NCBI RefSeq assembly: GCF_000815105.2
Contig: NZ_CP010310.2
Location: 2,542,001-2,606,000, forward strand
Length of the DNA stretch: 64,000 nucleotides
Direction of reading: 5' to 3'
From: Pandoraea pulmonicola
Lineage (GTDB): Bacteria > Pseudomonadota > Gammaproteobacteria > Burkholderiales > Burkholderiaceae
Part shown: piece after piece, positions 10,599 through 24,673 of the stretch
Position numbering within the stretch: the stretch's first letter is position 1
Layout of the letters: each line of letters begins with the position of its first letter
Position numbers and translations under genes: made by a program
Notes under the pieces: generated by a model
Databases searched by the model: none
Told to the model about the DNA's origin: nothing
Seen by the model: the letters and a program-made list of their open reading frames with translations, nothing else

Positions 10599-11484
10599 CG
10601 TCGGGTGCGGGCGCGAAGAACTCGCTGGGCGTGCGTCCGAAGGTGCGCTTGAACATCGCCGAGAATGCGCTCTGGCTCCGGTAGCCAAGCTCACGCGCGA
10701 TGCGCGCGAGCGGATAGCCTTTCGACGCGAGCGGAATCGCCTGCGCGAGCACGACCTGCTGCCGCCACTGCACGAAACTCATGTTGAGCTCCTGCCGGAA
10801 CAGGCGCCCGATCGTGCGCGGGCTGGCCCCGGCATAGCGGGCCCATTGGTCGAGCGTCCAGGCGCGCGCCGGATCGGCCAGCATCGCGTTGCACAGCGTG
10901 AGCAGACGCTTGTCGCGCGGCAGCGGCACTTCCAGCGGCAGTGGCGACGCGCGCCGCAACTCGTCCAGGATCAGCTTGCCGAGCCACTGCTCGCGCGGTG
11001 CGTCGAGTTCCGTTTCGGGGACATCGATGGCCGCGATCAATTCGCGCAGCAGCGACGAGACTTCCACCACGCGACAGTGATCGAGCCCGGCCGGAATGAC
11101 CGTCGGGTGCACGTACAGCGTGCGCAGGTAGGACGGTTCGTTCACTTGCAGGCTGTGTTCGACGTTCGGCGGTATCCAGATGGCGCGCGACGGCGGGACG
11201 ATCCACGCTGCATCGGCCACTGCGATCTGGATCACGCCGCGCGGCGTGTAGGCGACCTGCGCCCAGGCATGACGATGATCGGGCACGCGAATGCCGTCGC
11301 GTAGCGGCCGTCCGCGCACGCGAACCGGACGTTCGTGGGTCGGCGTGAACTCGACGGGCACCACGTGCTTCGCCGGTGCTTCGGAGGCGGCCGGATCGCT
11401 TGCCTGCGGCTCGGCATCGCCGCGCTCGGGGCTTGGCAATGCGTCGGTCGGTGCAGCGGCCGGCACGGAGGGGATGTGGGGCAT
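10561..11484 (-). CDS. AraC-family transcriptional regulator
   Basis: This protein has an N-terminal cupin-like sensor (about 60-170, with HRHAWAQVAYTPRGVIQIA and IPPNVEHSL) and two C-terminal HTH motifs: WTLDQWARYAGASPRTIGRL and YPLARIARELGYRSQSAF, ending FGRTPSEFF. The ligand is unknown. The 307-residue form starts at ATG 11484 (MPHIPS). An in-frame ATG at 11574 would add 30 residues, partly coded by 9-bp repeats; neither start has a good ribosome site. The gene is convergent with, and overlaps by 38 bp, the LytTR regulator gene. Confidence 0.88.
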   Translation of the reverse strand: MPHIPSVPAAAPTDALPSPERGDAEPQASDPAASEAPAKHVVPVEFTPTHERPVRVRGRPLRDGIRVPDHRHAWAQVAYTPRGVIQIAVADAAWIVPPSRAIWIPPNVEHSLQVNEPSYLRTLYVHPTVIPAGLDHCRVVEVSSLLRELIAAIDVPETELDAPREQWLGKLILDELRRASPLPLEVPLPRDKRLLTLCNAMLADPARAWTLDQWARYAGASPRTIGRLFRQELNMSFVQWRQQVVLAQAIPLASKGYPLARIARELGYRSQSAFSAMFKRTFGRTPSEFFAPAPDATSVETGERTGD

Positions 11485-11551
11485 GGCGTAAGCACGACAA
11501 TTTGTGTGCCATAAGTGTAATTCAGCCGCCTTGACCCTTGCGCCCGTTGAA

Positions 11552-11578
11552 TCCATTGCGTTCATTGCGTCCATTGTG
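11552..11578. repeat. Three 9-bp repeats (TYCATTGYG)
   Basis: TCCATTGCG, TTCATTGCG and TCCATTGTG follow each other without gaps, just upstream of the AraC gene or inside its longest possible reading frame. Confidence 0.8.
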
Positions 11579-11706
11579 GCCGCGGCGGTGCTTCACGCCG
11601 AAGCCGGGCCTACGAGAGCACCGTCCTTCCGGGCGAACCGGCATCAGCTTTCCGGGTCGCCAAGGCGCTATGATCGGCGCATCGACGACCCAACGATGGA
11701 TACGCT

Positions 11707-12168
11707 ATGAACGAGCCCACACGCGTCGCGTCGCACGACGACGCGATCTACGCTTTCGTCTACGGCACCCTGCGCGCCGGAGAGATCAACGACATGATGC
11801 GCGCGGCGCAGCGGCATGGCATTGCCGCACCGGTCTACATCGGTACCGCTGCAATGCCCGGACGGCTCTACGATTTCGGCGCTTATCCCGGCATGGTTCT
11901 CGCGACCTCCGGCGCAGACGCCGCCCGCGTGACCGGAGACGTCTATCGTATTCCGGCGGCGCTGGTCCCGGTGCTCGATGACATCGAAGCGGTGTACCCG
12001 GGCGAGGCGGGGCTGTTCGTTCGCGAAGTGTGGGATGTCGTTTGCGATGGCGCGACGTATGCCTGCATCGTTTATCCGGTCAGTACGTCGGCGGTGTCGC
12101 AACTTCCGCAAATTCCGGATGGCGACTGGGTCGCCTATCGCCGTGCCCGGGATACGAGCGCGGCTTGA
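11707..12168 (+). CDS. Gamma-glutamylcyclotransferase-like (AIG2/YtfP family) protein
   Basis: This 153-residue protein carries the family motif VYGTLRAG (18-25), then GRLYDFGAYPG, GDVYRIP and LDDIEAVYPG, where a Glu is the likely general acid/base. The C-terminal DGDWVAYRR also matches YtfP-like proteins. The fold is that of enzymes forming 5-oxoproline from gamma-glutamyl compounds, but the substrate of this bacterial group is not established. It is monocistronic, with the VUT transporter gene converging on it 71 bp downstream. Confidence 0.85.
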   Translation: MNEPTRVASHDDAIYAFVYGTLRAGEINDMMRAAQRHGIAAPVYIGTAAMPGRLYDFGAYPGMVLATSGADAARVTGDVYRIPAALVPVLDDIEAVYPGEAGLFVREVWDVVCDGATYACIVYPVSTSAVSQLPQIPDGDWVAYRRARDTSAA

Positions 12169-12239
12169 AATGTCGTCTTGTGTGTCAGGAGCGGGAATGG
12201 CGGCCAGGAGCACACGGCGTGCCCGGGGGGTGTCCGGGG

Positions 12240-13064
12240 CTATTTGTCGCCGACAGACGGTTCCGGCGGCGGTGCGGCCATTCGCATACGAAACCCGAAC
12301 GGATTGAGCGAGGTGCCGACGTCGTAGTGATCGATGCCGTCCGTGCGCTTGAGCCAGCGCGCCAGACCCAGCGTCGCGGGCAGCACCAGCCACTGCAGTG
12401 CGCACTTGAAGACGAATTCGATCCCGGCCATGCGAGCCATTGCGTCGACGTCGAGCACATAGGCAAACGCCACCACCACGAAGACGATCGAGTCCAGTGC
12501 CGCCGCCAGCGCGCTGCCCAACGTGAAACGAAGACTGGCCAGCCGGCCGTGCATCGCGACCTTCATGCGTGCGAGCGTCGCGGCGTTCGCGAACTCGCCC
12601 ACGAGGCATGCCGACACGGAGGCGAGGAACATGTGCGCGATGGCCTCGAACCAGCGGCGCTGAACCTCGTCGGTGAAGCCGGTTTGCGCGGCCCACGCGG
12701 GGTCTGTCGGAAACATCGCCATGAGCCATAGAAACGCCAGCATTACCAGATTGGCGCCGAGACCGCTCCAGATCACCACGCGGCTGATGCGGTAGCCATA
12801 GACTTCGGTCAGTACCGACGAGAACAGATAGGCGAACGGGAAGCTGATGAGGGCGGCCGAGATCGTGAGACGCAACGGCTCGCCCGACACCGTCCAGGGC
12901 AGAACGACCTCGCACACGCGCGCGCCCATCGCGTTCGAAATCAGCAGGAAGCTGACGAAGCCGATGGCCAGCACGATGACGGCGGGCGTGATGCGGGTGG
13001 CCTGGCGGGCGGGCAAAGAGGGGCCGGGGAGCGGCGTTGCGGTGGTATCGGTTGTTGCCATCAT
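12240..13064 (-). CDS. VUT/YhhQ-type transporter (queuosine-precursor transporter family)
   Basis: This 274-residue membrane protein has about six hydrophobic segments and the family pattern SFPFAYLFSSVLTEVYGYRI with SRVVIWSGLGANLVMLAF. Characterised YhhQ proteins import preQ0/preQ1, the precursors of queuosine; other VUT members have unknown cargo. It is longer than E. coli YhhQ, mainly through polar N- and C-terminal tails. Its ATG overlaps the stop codon of the QueF-like gene (ATGA, 13061-13064), so both are made from one message. This strongly suggests a shared 7-deazaguanine-type substrate, although the partner enzyme is atypical. Confidence 0.85.
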   Translation of the reverse strand: MMATTDTTATPLPGPSLPARQATRITPAVIVLAIGFVSFLLISNAMGARVCEVVLPWTVSGEPLRLTISAALISFPFAYLFSSVLTEVYGYRISRVVIWSGLGANLVMLAFLWLMAMFPTDPAWAAQTGFTDEVQRRWFEAIAHMFLASVSACLVGEFANAATLARMKVAMHGRLASLRFTLGSALAAALDSIVFVVVAFAYVLDVDAMARMAGIEFVFKCALQWLVLPATLGLARWLKRTDGIDHYDVGTSLNPFGFRMRMAAPPPEPSVGDK

Positions 13065-13951
13065 TGACGAACGGTGCGGAGGTTGGTGACGGACGTGGCA
13101 TGCGTCGAGCGCACGGGGTTGATGTCGATGCCGTGGCGTCGCGTGAAGCGTGCACTGACGACGAGCCGCGTCGGTGCGCATTGCGCGAGGATATCGGAGA
13201 AAAGCGTCTCCACGCATTGCTCGATGTACATCTCGCTGTCCCGGTACGACAGCACGTACGCCAGCAGCGAACGCCGGCAGATCGGCGTGCCAGTGTAGTC
13301 GAACCATACCGTGCCGTAGTCGACGCCGCCGCTGAGCGGGCAGCGGATGCTCAAAAGGTCGGAAGTCAGGCATTCGTGCACGGTGGATGGGAACGGGGAC
13401 GAGGATGCGCACGAGGAGGGCGCTGCCGCCGCGTCGCGCGCCCGGGACAGGAGGTCGGCGCGCACGCCGCCGCGCACCACGCCGACGGGCTCCGAATCGA
13501 GCGTCTGTGTATCGGGCGCGCAAGCCATGGTCGTGCGCACCGCCTGACGTACGGGCGTCGTGCGAACGAGGACATACTCCTGCAAAGACCGCGACAACTC
13601 ACCCGCAACGTGTGCCTCGAGCGCTTCCGGCGATTCGAAGCACTGCTCGCGCAGCGTCAGGAAGTAGCGTTGCGCGTCCGCCATTTCCAGGGTGTAGGGG
13701 GAACTGCACGGAATGACCAGTTCGACGACGGCGATCTGCGGCCGTTCGTGCATGTCGAGCCAGCTCACTTCGTAGTGATTCCACAGGTCGTAGCCACGCG
13801 CGGCGACGATCGCCGACGGGGGGCGGCACCGAAGCCGGCTTCGGGGGATGGGATGAATCGCGGCACGCTGGCGCGAGAGTGGCCGTGCGGCGCTGAGGTC
13901 GATGTCCGCAAGCTCCCACTGCGGCGGACGGTGTGAATCGCGAAAGGTCAT
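13061..13951 (-). CDS. Diverged QueF homologue (preQ0 reductase fold, atypical active site)
   Basis: This 296-residue protein aligns over its length with two-domain QueF, the NADPH-dependent reductase of 7-cyano-7-deazaguanine. Matches include WNHYEVSWLDMHERPQIAV, CPLSGGVDYGTV with the thioimide Cys C204 and Asp D211, EQCVETLFSDIL, and RRHGIDINPVRS. Two signatures differ. The usual Glu-Ser-Lys-Ser motif is E89-M-A-D, and the catalytic His before Glu is I243 (IEQC). The middle (about 150-195) is also shorter and Ala/Ser-rich. It may be an inactive or re-purposed QueF. The start is ATG 13951 (MTFRDS); it is coupled to the VUT transporter gene. Confidence 0.85.
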   Translation of the reverse strand: MTFRDSHRPPQWELADIDLSAARPLSRQRAAIHPIPRSRLRCRPPSAIVAARGYDLWNHYEVSWLDMHERPQIAVVELVIPCSSPYTLEMADAQRYFLTLREQCFESPEALEAHVAGELSRSLQEYVLVRTTPVRQAVRTTMACAPDTQTLDSEPVGVVRGGVRADLLSRARDAAAAPSSCASSSPFPSTVHECLTSDLLSIRCPLSGGVDYGTVWFDYTGTPICRRSLLAYVLSYRDSEMYIEQCVETLFSDILAQCAPTRLVVSARFTRRHGIDINPVRSTHATSVTNLRTVRQ

Positions 13952-14192
13952 ATCGTGTGCAGTCCGGAATCGGTCGACCCACGACCCTATCGCGCGACAT
14001 CTCGCACCTGCAATGGGGCGACTCTGAAAATATGACGGTGGAACCCTCTCTCCTTTTTGAACGGATCGCACGGCAGAGGATTGGGCGTGATGCGTCGCCA
14101 TGTCCGAATATGACCAGCGCTGCCGGTGCCGATATGGGACGATTCAGTCACTTCGACTCTCTCGGGGCGGCCTGTCCGCCGCCCGTTCGACC

Positions 14193-15104
14193 ATGCGTTC
14201 TTCCGACATCGCCCGTTTGTTGACGCTTTCCGCCATCTGGGGAGCGAGCTTTCTGTTCATGCGCATCATCGTGCCCGCCCTCGGGCCGCTGCCCACGGCG
14301 TTCCTGCGCGTCCTGCTCGGCGCGACAGGCCTCGCCGTCATCCTGCTGGTGATGCGCGTGCGCTGGCAGTTCAAGGGGCTGCTGGGCGCATCGATGGCGT
14401 TAGGCGTCATCAACTCCGGCATCCCCTTCGTGATGTACTGCCTCGCGGCGCGCGTACTGCCCGCCGGCTACTCCGCCATTCTCAACGCCACCACGCCGCT
14501 CATGGGCGTGATCATCGGCGCGCTCTTCTTCCGCGAACGGCTCACGAGTGCCAAGGCGCTCGGCGTCCTGCTGGGGCTGATCGGCGTCGCGGTGCTCACG
14601 CGCACCGGGCCGGTGACGATGTCGGGCCCGGTGCTGATGGGCGCGCTGGCGTGTCTCGTCGCGACCTCGTGCTACGGTCTCGCCGGCTATCTGACCAAAC
14701 GGTGGATCACTGAGCGGGGTGGCCTCGACGCCAAGCTCGTGGCCTTCGGCAGCCAGTTGGGCGCGTCGGTCGTGCTGCTGCCGTTCTTTGCCTATATCTC
14801 GGCCACCGCCGACATTCCCGGGCCGGTGACCGGTGGCGTGTGGGCCGCCATGGCGGCACTCGGTTTCCTGTGCAGTGCGGTCGCCTACATGTTGTTCTTC
14901 CGCCTGATCGCGGATCTCGGACCATTGCGCTCGCTGACCGTCACGTTCCTCATCCCGCCGTTCGGCGTTCTGTGGGGCGCGCTGTTCCTCGACGAAGCCG
15001 TCACCCTGGCGCATCTGGCGGGAGGCTGTTTCATCGCCTTGGCCGTGTGGCTCGTGTGCAAGCCGCCCAAGGCGGCGCCTGCCACCCATCGCGCCACCTC
15101 ATGA
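14193..15104 (+). CDS. EamA/DMT-family transporter
   Basis: This 303-residue inner-membrane protein has ten hydrophobic segments arranged as two EamA repeats: LLTLSAIWGASFLFMRI at the start of the first, and SFYGLAGY-like and LIPPFGVLWGALFLDEAV in the second. Such proteins usually export amino acids or metabolites; nothing here fixes the cargo. ATG 14193 (MRSSDIARLL) is the family-like start. It is divergent from the QueF-like gene and ends before a 7-bp repeat array and a strong terminator. Confidence 0.88.
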   Translation: MRSSDIARLLTLSAIWGASFLFMRIIVPALGPLPTAFLRVLLGATGLAVILLVMRVRWQFKGLLGASMALGVINSGIPFVMYCLAARVLPAGYSAILNATTPLMGVIIGALFFRERLTSAKALGVLLGLIGVAVLTRTGPVTMSGPVLMGALACLVATSCYGLAGYLTKRWITERGGLDAKLVAFGSQLGASVVLLPFFAYISATADIPGPVTGGVWAAMAALGFLCSAVAYMLFFRLIADLGPLRSLTVTFLIPPFGVLWGALFLDEAVTLAHLAGGCFIALAVWLVCKPPKAAPATHRATS

Positions 15105-15152
15105 CGTGACGCGCGGTGTGGCGGGATCGCCGGGCGCCGCAGCGACTGCGAC

Positions 15153-15187
15153 TCCGCAATCCGCAATCCGCAATCCGCAATCCGCAA
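15153..15187. repeat. Five tandem 7-bp repeats TCCGCAA
   Basis: Five perfect copies of TCCGCAA lie between the EamA stop codon and its terminator, in non-coding DNA. Confidence 0.9.
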
Positions 15188-15203
15188 CCTCGCCTCCTCC
15201 CCG

Positions 15204-15234
15204 AAGCCGATAACTTGTGTTATCGGCTTTTTTC
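15204..15234 (+). terminator. Rho-independent terminator of the EamA gene
   Basis: AAGCCGATAAC (15204-15214) pairs perfectly with GTTATCGGCTT (15219-15229) around TTGT, followed by a T-run to 15233. Confidence 0.9.
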
Positions 15235-15397
15235 ATGATGCGAAATGTCTTTGCGATCCGTAAAAATTTGCGCTGCTTGGCACAATGGCGTGATTTCAGG
15301 AAGGAAAATATCGTTTCACATCAAGAAATAATTTCTTTATCTGATTGATTTTAATAAATAAAAAATATCTGATAAGACGGTAATTCGTTCTGTTGCG

Positions 15398-15427
15398 TTG
15401 CGTGACAAATCCCTAAACTCTTATACA
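15398..15427 (+). promoter_or_regulatory. Possible sigma-70 promoter of aceA
   Basis: TTGCGT (15398-15403), 18-bp spacer, TATACA (15422-15427). Transcription would begin near 15434, giving a leader of about 100 nt. Each hexamer has two mismatches to consensus. Confidence 0.35.
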
Positions 15428-15536
15428 AGACCTGCCGATTTGGAGACGCCGCAAGCGGTCAACCAAGACCCCCCGGCAAGGACAAGGCAGCAAGAGTCAC
15501 CTTCTTATTTGTATCGAGAAACCAGGAGAGATCATC

Positions 15537-16859
<1,323 letters not shown>

Positions 16860-17028
16860 CCGGGCTGAGGGAGGGCGTGGTGCGCCCGTCCGCGACGATG
16901 CGCGTGGGGGCGTGTCGTCGCGGTACGGAACGTACGGCGCCATGACTGCGCATCCGGCCTATCCGGCCGGGGCGGCGCGAACTGCGGTCCCGTCGCAGCG
17001 AGTGCCGCAATGCACGCCTGACGAGAAG

Positions 17029-17064
17029 AGGCCCGCGAGCTTATCCGGCTCGTGGGCCTTTTTT
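17029..17064 (+). terminator. Rho-independent terminator of aceA
   Basis: AGGCCCGCGAGC (17029-17040) pairs with GCTCGTGGGCCT (17048-17059), with one G-T pair, followed by six Ts. Confidence 0.9.
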
Positions 17065-17154
17065 CATGTTTCGTCCCTCGGCCGAGTTGCCGCGACGCTT
17101 GAGCCGATCGGAGCCGATCCGAAGGCCGTCACCGCGCCGCGTGCGCAGAGGTGC

Positions 17155-17592
17155 TCATCGATAGACGAGAACGGGAATCTTGGAGTGCACGAGAACGCGC
17201 TGCGTTTCGCTGCCGAGCAACAGGCTGGAGAGGCCGCGTCGGCCGTGGGAGGCCATCAGGATGACGTCGCAGCCATGACGTTCGGCCGCATCGATGATGC
17301 CGAGATAGGGCGCCGGAAACGTAGAGCTGTCGCGGTCGAACGGCACGCCCGCAGCGGCGGCGGCGGCGGCCAGTTTGTCGAGATGCGCGCTCGCCTCTTC
17401 GGCGATGCGCTCGCTGAACGTGTTGGGCGCCTCGAGCACGTATTCGCTGAACGGCGAATACGGGTACTCGGCGAGGCAGCAATAGCCCGTGACTCTCGCG
17501 CCCAGTGCACGCGCCAGTTCGAGTCCGCCGGTGACGGCTTTCTCGGAGAGATCCGAACCATCGGTCGGAATGAGGATGTGGGTAAACAACAT
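17155..17592 (-). CDS. Universal stress protein UspA family
   Basis: This 145-residue cytoplasmic protein starts MLFTHILIPTDGSDLSEKA and ends with the ATP-binding motif SHGRRGLSSLLLGSETQRVL, so it belongs to the nucleotide-binding Usp group. AGGT lies just before ATG 17592. Usp proteins help in survival of stress, without a defined reaction. Its place between aceA and a LysR gene may reflect co-use under carbon stress, which is inference. Confidence 0.92.
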   Translation of the reverse strand: MLFTHILIPTDGSDLSEKAVTGGLELARALGARVTGYCCLAEYPYSPFSEYVLEAPNTFSERIAEEASAHLDKLAAAAAAAGVPFDRDSSTFPAPYLGIIDAAERHGCDVILMASHGRRGLSSLLLGSETQRVLVHSKIPVLVYR

Positions 17593-17929
17593 ATGACCTC
17601 CCGCTGTTTGCGTTGCTGAACACGCGTTCACAGGCTCGCGCAGGTATTTCGGTCTTGCACCCAGCCCGTCGCGGTGCTCCGTCAACGGACCCTTCGCTTC
17701 GATTCTATGGCTTTGGCGCGACGCAACAACGGGGGCAAACCCGATGCCGCGGATATCGTCGCACCGGCATCTTCAGTAAAGCGCAATGCACGTGCACAGG
17801 TATCGTGCAGGAACCCGTTGCGCACAAAAGACCGGAATTCGATACGTCCGCCCGCCATCGCATCGTCAGCATTCCTCATCTGTGCATGAGACGCACCATG
17901 CGTTACAAACGTTCCGCGCGACGCTTGCG
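17593..17929. other. 337-bp gap between the LysR gene and uspA
   Basis: I see no gene, RNA or clear terminator here. Small open frames in this stretch lack ribosome sites and recognisable sequence. It probably holds the uspA promoter. Confidence 0.45.
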
Positions 17930-18862
17930 TCAGCGCGTGGGGTTGCCCGGGGGCAGGTCGTCGCGCCAGTAGGTCGAGCGGCTGTAATGGTGCTTGAGAT
18001 GATCGATGAACAGGCGCACGCGCAGCGGCAGGTGACGCCGCTGCGGGAACACGGCGTGGATGCCGATGGGTGGCGCGGCGAAGTCGTCCAGCACGGTGAC
18101 GAGGCGTCCCGCACGGATGTCGTCGCCCACCTCCCACCACGAACGCCACGCCAGCCCATAGCCCTCCAGACACCAGTCGTGCAACACGGCGCCGTCGGTG
18201 CATTCCATGTTGCCGTTCACGCGGATGGTGACGACCTTGCCCGCGTGAGAGAACGTCCAGCCGCGCTGCTGGTTGGCCGTCGAGCCGAAGGCGAGGCAGT
18301 TGTGACGAGCGAGGGCGTCAAGCGATTCGGGGCGGCCGTATTGCGCGAGGTAATGGGGCGAGGCCACGCACACACGGCGGTTCTCGCCCAGGCGCAACGA
18401 CACGAGGCTCGAGTCGGGCAGCTCACCCAGGCGGATCGCACAGTCGAAGCCTTCGTTGACGAGATCGACTAGGCGGTCGGAAAGATCGAGCGTGACCGTG
18501 ACATCCGGATGCGACCCGATGAACATCGGCAACAGCGGTGCGACGTGCCGTCGACCGAACCCGGCAGGCGCCGAGAGCCGCAGATGGCCGCTTGCCTTCA
18601 CACCTCCCGCCGACACCGCGGCTTCCGCGTTGTGCATCTCGTTGAGAATGCGCTGGCAGTCCTCCAGGAAGGCAGAGCCTTCGAAGGTGAGCGTGACGCG
18701 CCGCGTCGTACGCATGAGCAGCTTCACGCCCAGCCGGGCTTCGAGGGCGTCGATGCGCCGGCCGATGACGGCGGGCGCCACGCCCTCCATTGCCGCTGCC
18801 GCCGAGAGGCTTCCCTTGGCGGCCACGGCCACGAACGTTTCGAGTTGTTTGAAGCGGTCCAC
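17930..18862 (-). CDS. LysR-family transcriptional regulator
   Basis: This 310-residue regulator has an N-terminal winged HTH (LETFVAVAAKGSLSAAAAME, 7-26; then IGRRIDALEARLGVKLL) and a substrate-binding domain from about 90. The closest subgroup by pattern is the DsdC/YafC-like LysR proteins with FDCAIRLGELPDSSL. It is divergent from the HAD hydrolase gene, the classic layout for a LysR protein controlling its neighbour. An inverted repeat lies directly before its start. Confidence 0.93.
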   Translation of the reverse strand: MDRFKQLETFVAVAAKGSLSAAAAMEGVAPAVIGRRIDALEARLGVKLLMRTTRRVTLTFEGSAFLEDCQRILNEMHNAEAAVSAGGVKASGHLRLSAPAGFGRRHVAPLLPMFIGSHPDVTVTLDLSDRLVDLVNEGFDCAIRLGELPDSSLVSLRLGENRRVCVASPHYLAQYGRPESLDALARHNCLAFGSTANQQRGWTFSHAGKVVTIRVNGNMECTDGAVLHDWCLEGYGLAWRSWWEVGDDIRAGRLVTVLDDFAAPPIGIHAVFPQRRHLPLRVRLFIDHLKHHYSRSTYWRDDLPPGNPTR

Positions 18863-18874
18863 TCGGCGATTATG

Positions 18875-18886
18875 TACTAAAAAGTA
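18875..18886. promoter_or_regulatory. Inverted repeat TACTAAAAAGTA before the LysR gene
   Basis: TACT-AAAA-AGTA starts 13 bp upstream of the LysR ATG in the 118-bp divergent region, whose A+T content is high. A TACAAT hexamer (18935-18940) could be the -10 of the HAD gene. Autoregulation through this site is inference. Confidence 0.3.
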
Positions 18887-18980
18887 AAAGATAAAGTGAT
18901 TTAAGCGCTCTTTTATGGCGTTGGTTATGAATAATACAATCGAGCCACCATGACAAGTCGGTGCGAGTGATACCCAGCTT

Positions 18981-19688
18981 ATGACTTCGCGTATTCAGGC
19001 CGTGATCTTCGACGCCTACGGCACGCTGTTCGACGTGTATTCGGTCGCCGCGGCGGCCGAGCAGCAATTCCCCGGTCATGGGGCGGCGTTGGCCGAACTC
19101 TGGCGCGCCAAGCAGATCGAGTACACGCAGCTGCGCTCGCTGAGCGGCCCGCGCGGCGAGCGCTACCGGCCGTTTTGGGACGTCACGGCCGATGCGCTGC
19201 GCTACGCCGCCGCGCGTCTGAACCTCACGCTCACGCCCGTGGCCGAGAAGCGGCTGATGGACGAATACACGTGCCTGTCCGTCTTCCCCGAGAATCCACC
19301 CGTGTTGCGCGCGCTGCGCGCGATGGGGCTTCGCCTCGGCGTGCTCTCGAACGGCAATCCGCAGATGCTCGACGTCGGCCTGAAGAGCGGGGGGATCAAG
19401 GACTTGTTCGATCACGTACTGTCGGTCGACGCGGTACGCAAATACAAGACGGCTCCCGAGGCCTACCAACTCGGACCCGATGCGTTCGGCCTGCCGGCCG
19501 ACGCCATCGTTTTCGTCTCCAGCAACGGCTGGGACGCGGCCGGCGCCACCTGGTTCGGTTACCCGTCCTTCTGGGTCAACCGGGCCGGGTGGCCGGTCGA
19601 ACAACTCGGCGTAACGCCGCAAGGGATGGGGCGCGATATGCGCGACTTGCAGCGGTTCGTCGAGGCATTGACGGGAGCGCGCGCCTGA
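18981..19688 (+). CDS. Haloacid dehalogenase, type II
   Basis: This 235-residue HAD hydrolase has the nucleophile D11 in VIFDAYGTLFDVY, LSNGNP (Ser/Asn), KYKTAPEAYQL (Lys) and FVSSNGWDAAGA with the acidic residue. These are the four active-site loops of L-2-haloacid dehalogenases, which hydrolyse 2-haloacids to 2-hydroxyacids. The real substrate is not known. It is 93 bp before aceB on the same strand, and a link through glycolate/glyoxylate metabolism is plausible but unproven. No good ribosome site precedes ATG 18981. Confidence 0.9.
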   Translation: MTSRIQAVIFDAYGTLFDVYSVAAAAEQQFPGHGAALAELWRAKQIEYTQLRSLSGPRGERYRPFWDVTADALRYAAARLNLTLTPVAEKRLMDEYTCLSVFPENPPVLRALRAMGLRLGVLSNGNPQMLDVGLKSGGIKDLFDHVLSVDAVRKYKTAPEAYQLGPDAFGLPADAIVFVSSNGWDAAGATWFGYPSFWVNRAGWPVEQLGVTPQGMGRDMRDLQRFVEALTGARA

Positions 19689-19781
19689 CACCCCTCGTGG
19701 TGCGAGGCCTTGTGCAAAGCCCCTGAAGTTCTTCCTTGCGGCGCACTCCCTTATATAAATCAAGAGAGCTGGAGATCCCTG

Positions 19782-21380
<1,599 letters not shown>

Positions 21381-21393
21381 AGCCCGCACGCTG

Positions 21394-22672
<1,279 letters not shown>

Positions 22673-22732
22673 CGTGAGCCGTTGAGGCGAAAGCACGCAG
22701 GGCCGCAGCGGGCTTGCGGCGTGCGCAAAGAG

Positions 22733-22777
22733 AAAAACCCCGCCGTCGACGATTGACGTCAACGTTCGGGGTTTTTT
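22733..22777. terminator. Bidirectional terminator between pip and the RhlE-type helicase
   Basis: AAAAACCCCG (22733-22742) pairs with CGGGGTTTTT (22767-22776). The A-run on one side and T-run on the other fit termination on both strands. Confidence 0.88.
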
Positions 22778-22849
22778 CATCCTGCGGCATCATTCGGATC
22801 GGTCCGCTTGCCGTCTGGCAACATCCGTCCGATCCGACGTCGGAAACGC

Positions 22850-24673
<1,824 letters not shown>

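Larger units (their letters stand above)
15105..15536. other. 432-bp region between the EamA gene and aceA, with AT-rich core
   Basis: It contains the 7-bp repeats (15153-15187), the EamA terminator (15204-15234) and then about 160 bp (15235-15400) that is far richer in A and T than its surroundings. TATCTGAT occurs twice (15338-15345 and 15366-15373). This is most likely the control region of aceA. Confidence 0.6.

Noticed and set aside
13952..14192. preQ1 riboswitch upstream of the QueF-like gene
   Set aside because: AGAGGGTTCCACC on the minus strand recalls part of the preQ1-I pattern, but the pairing arm and A-rich tail are missing.
15278..15293. Possible sigma-54 promoter (TGGCAC) before aceA
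   Set aside because: The second element at the correct spacing reads CGTGA, not TTGC.
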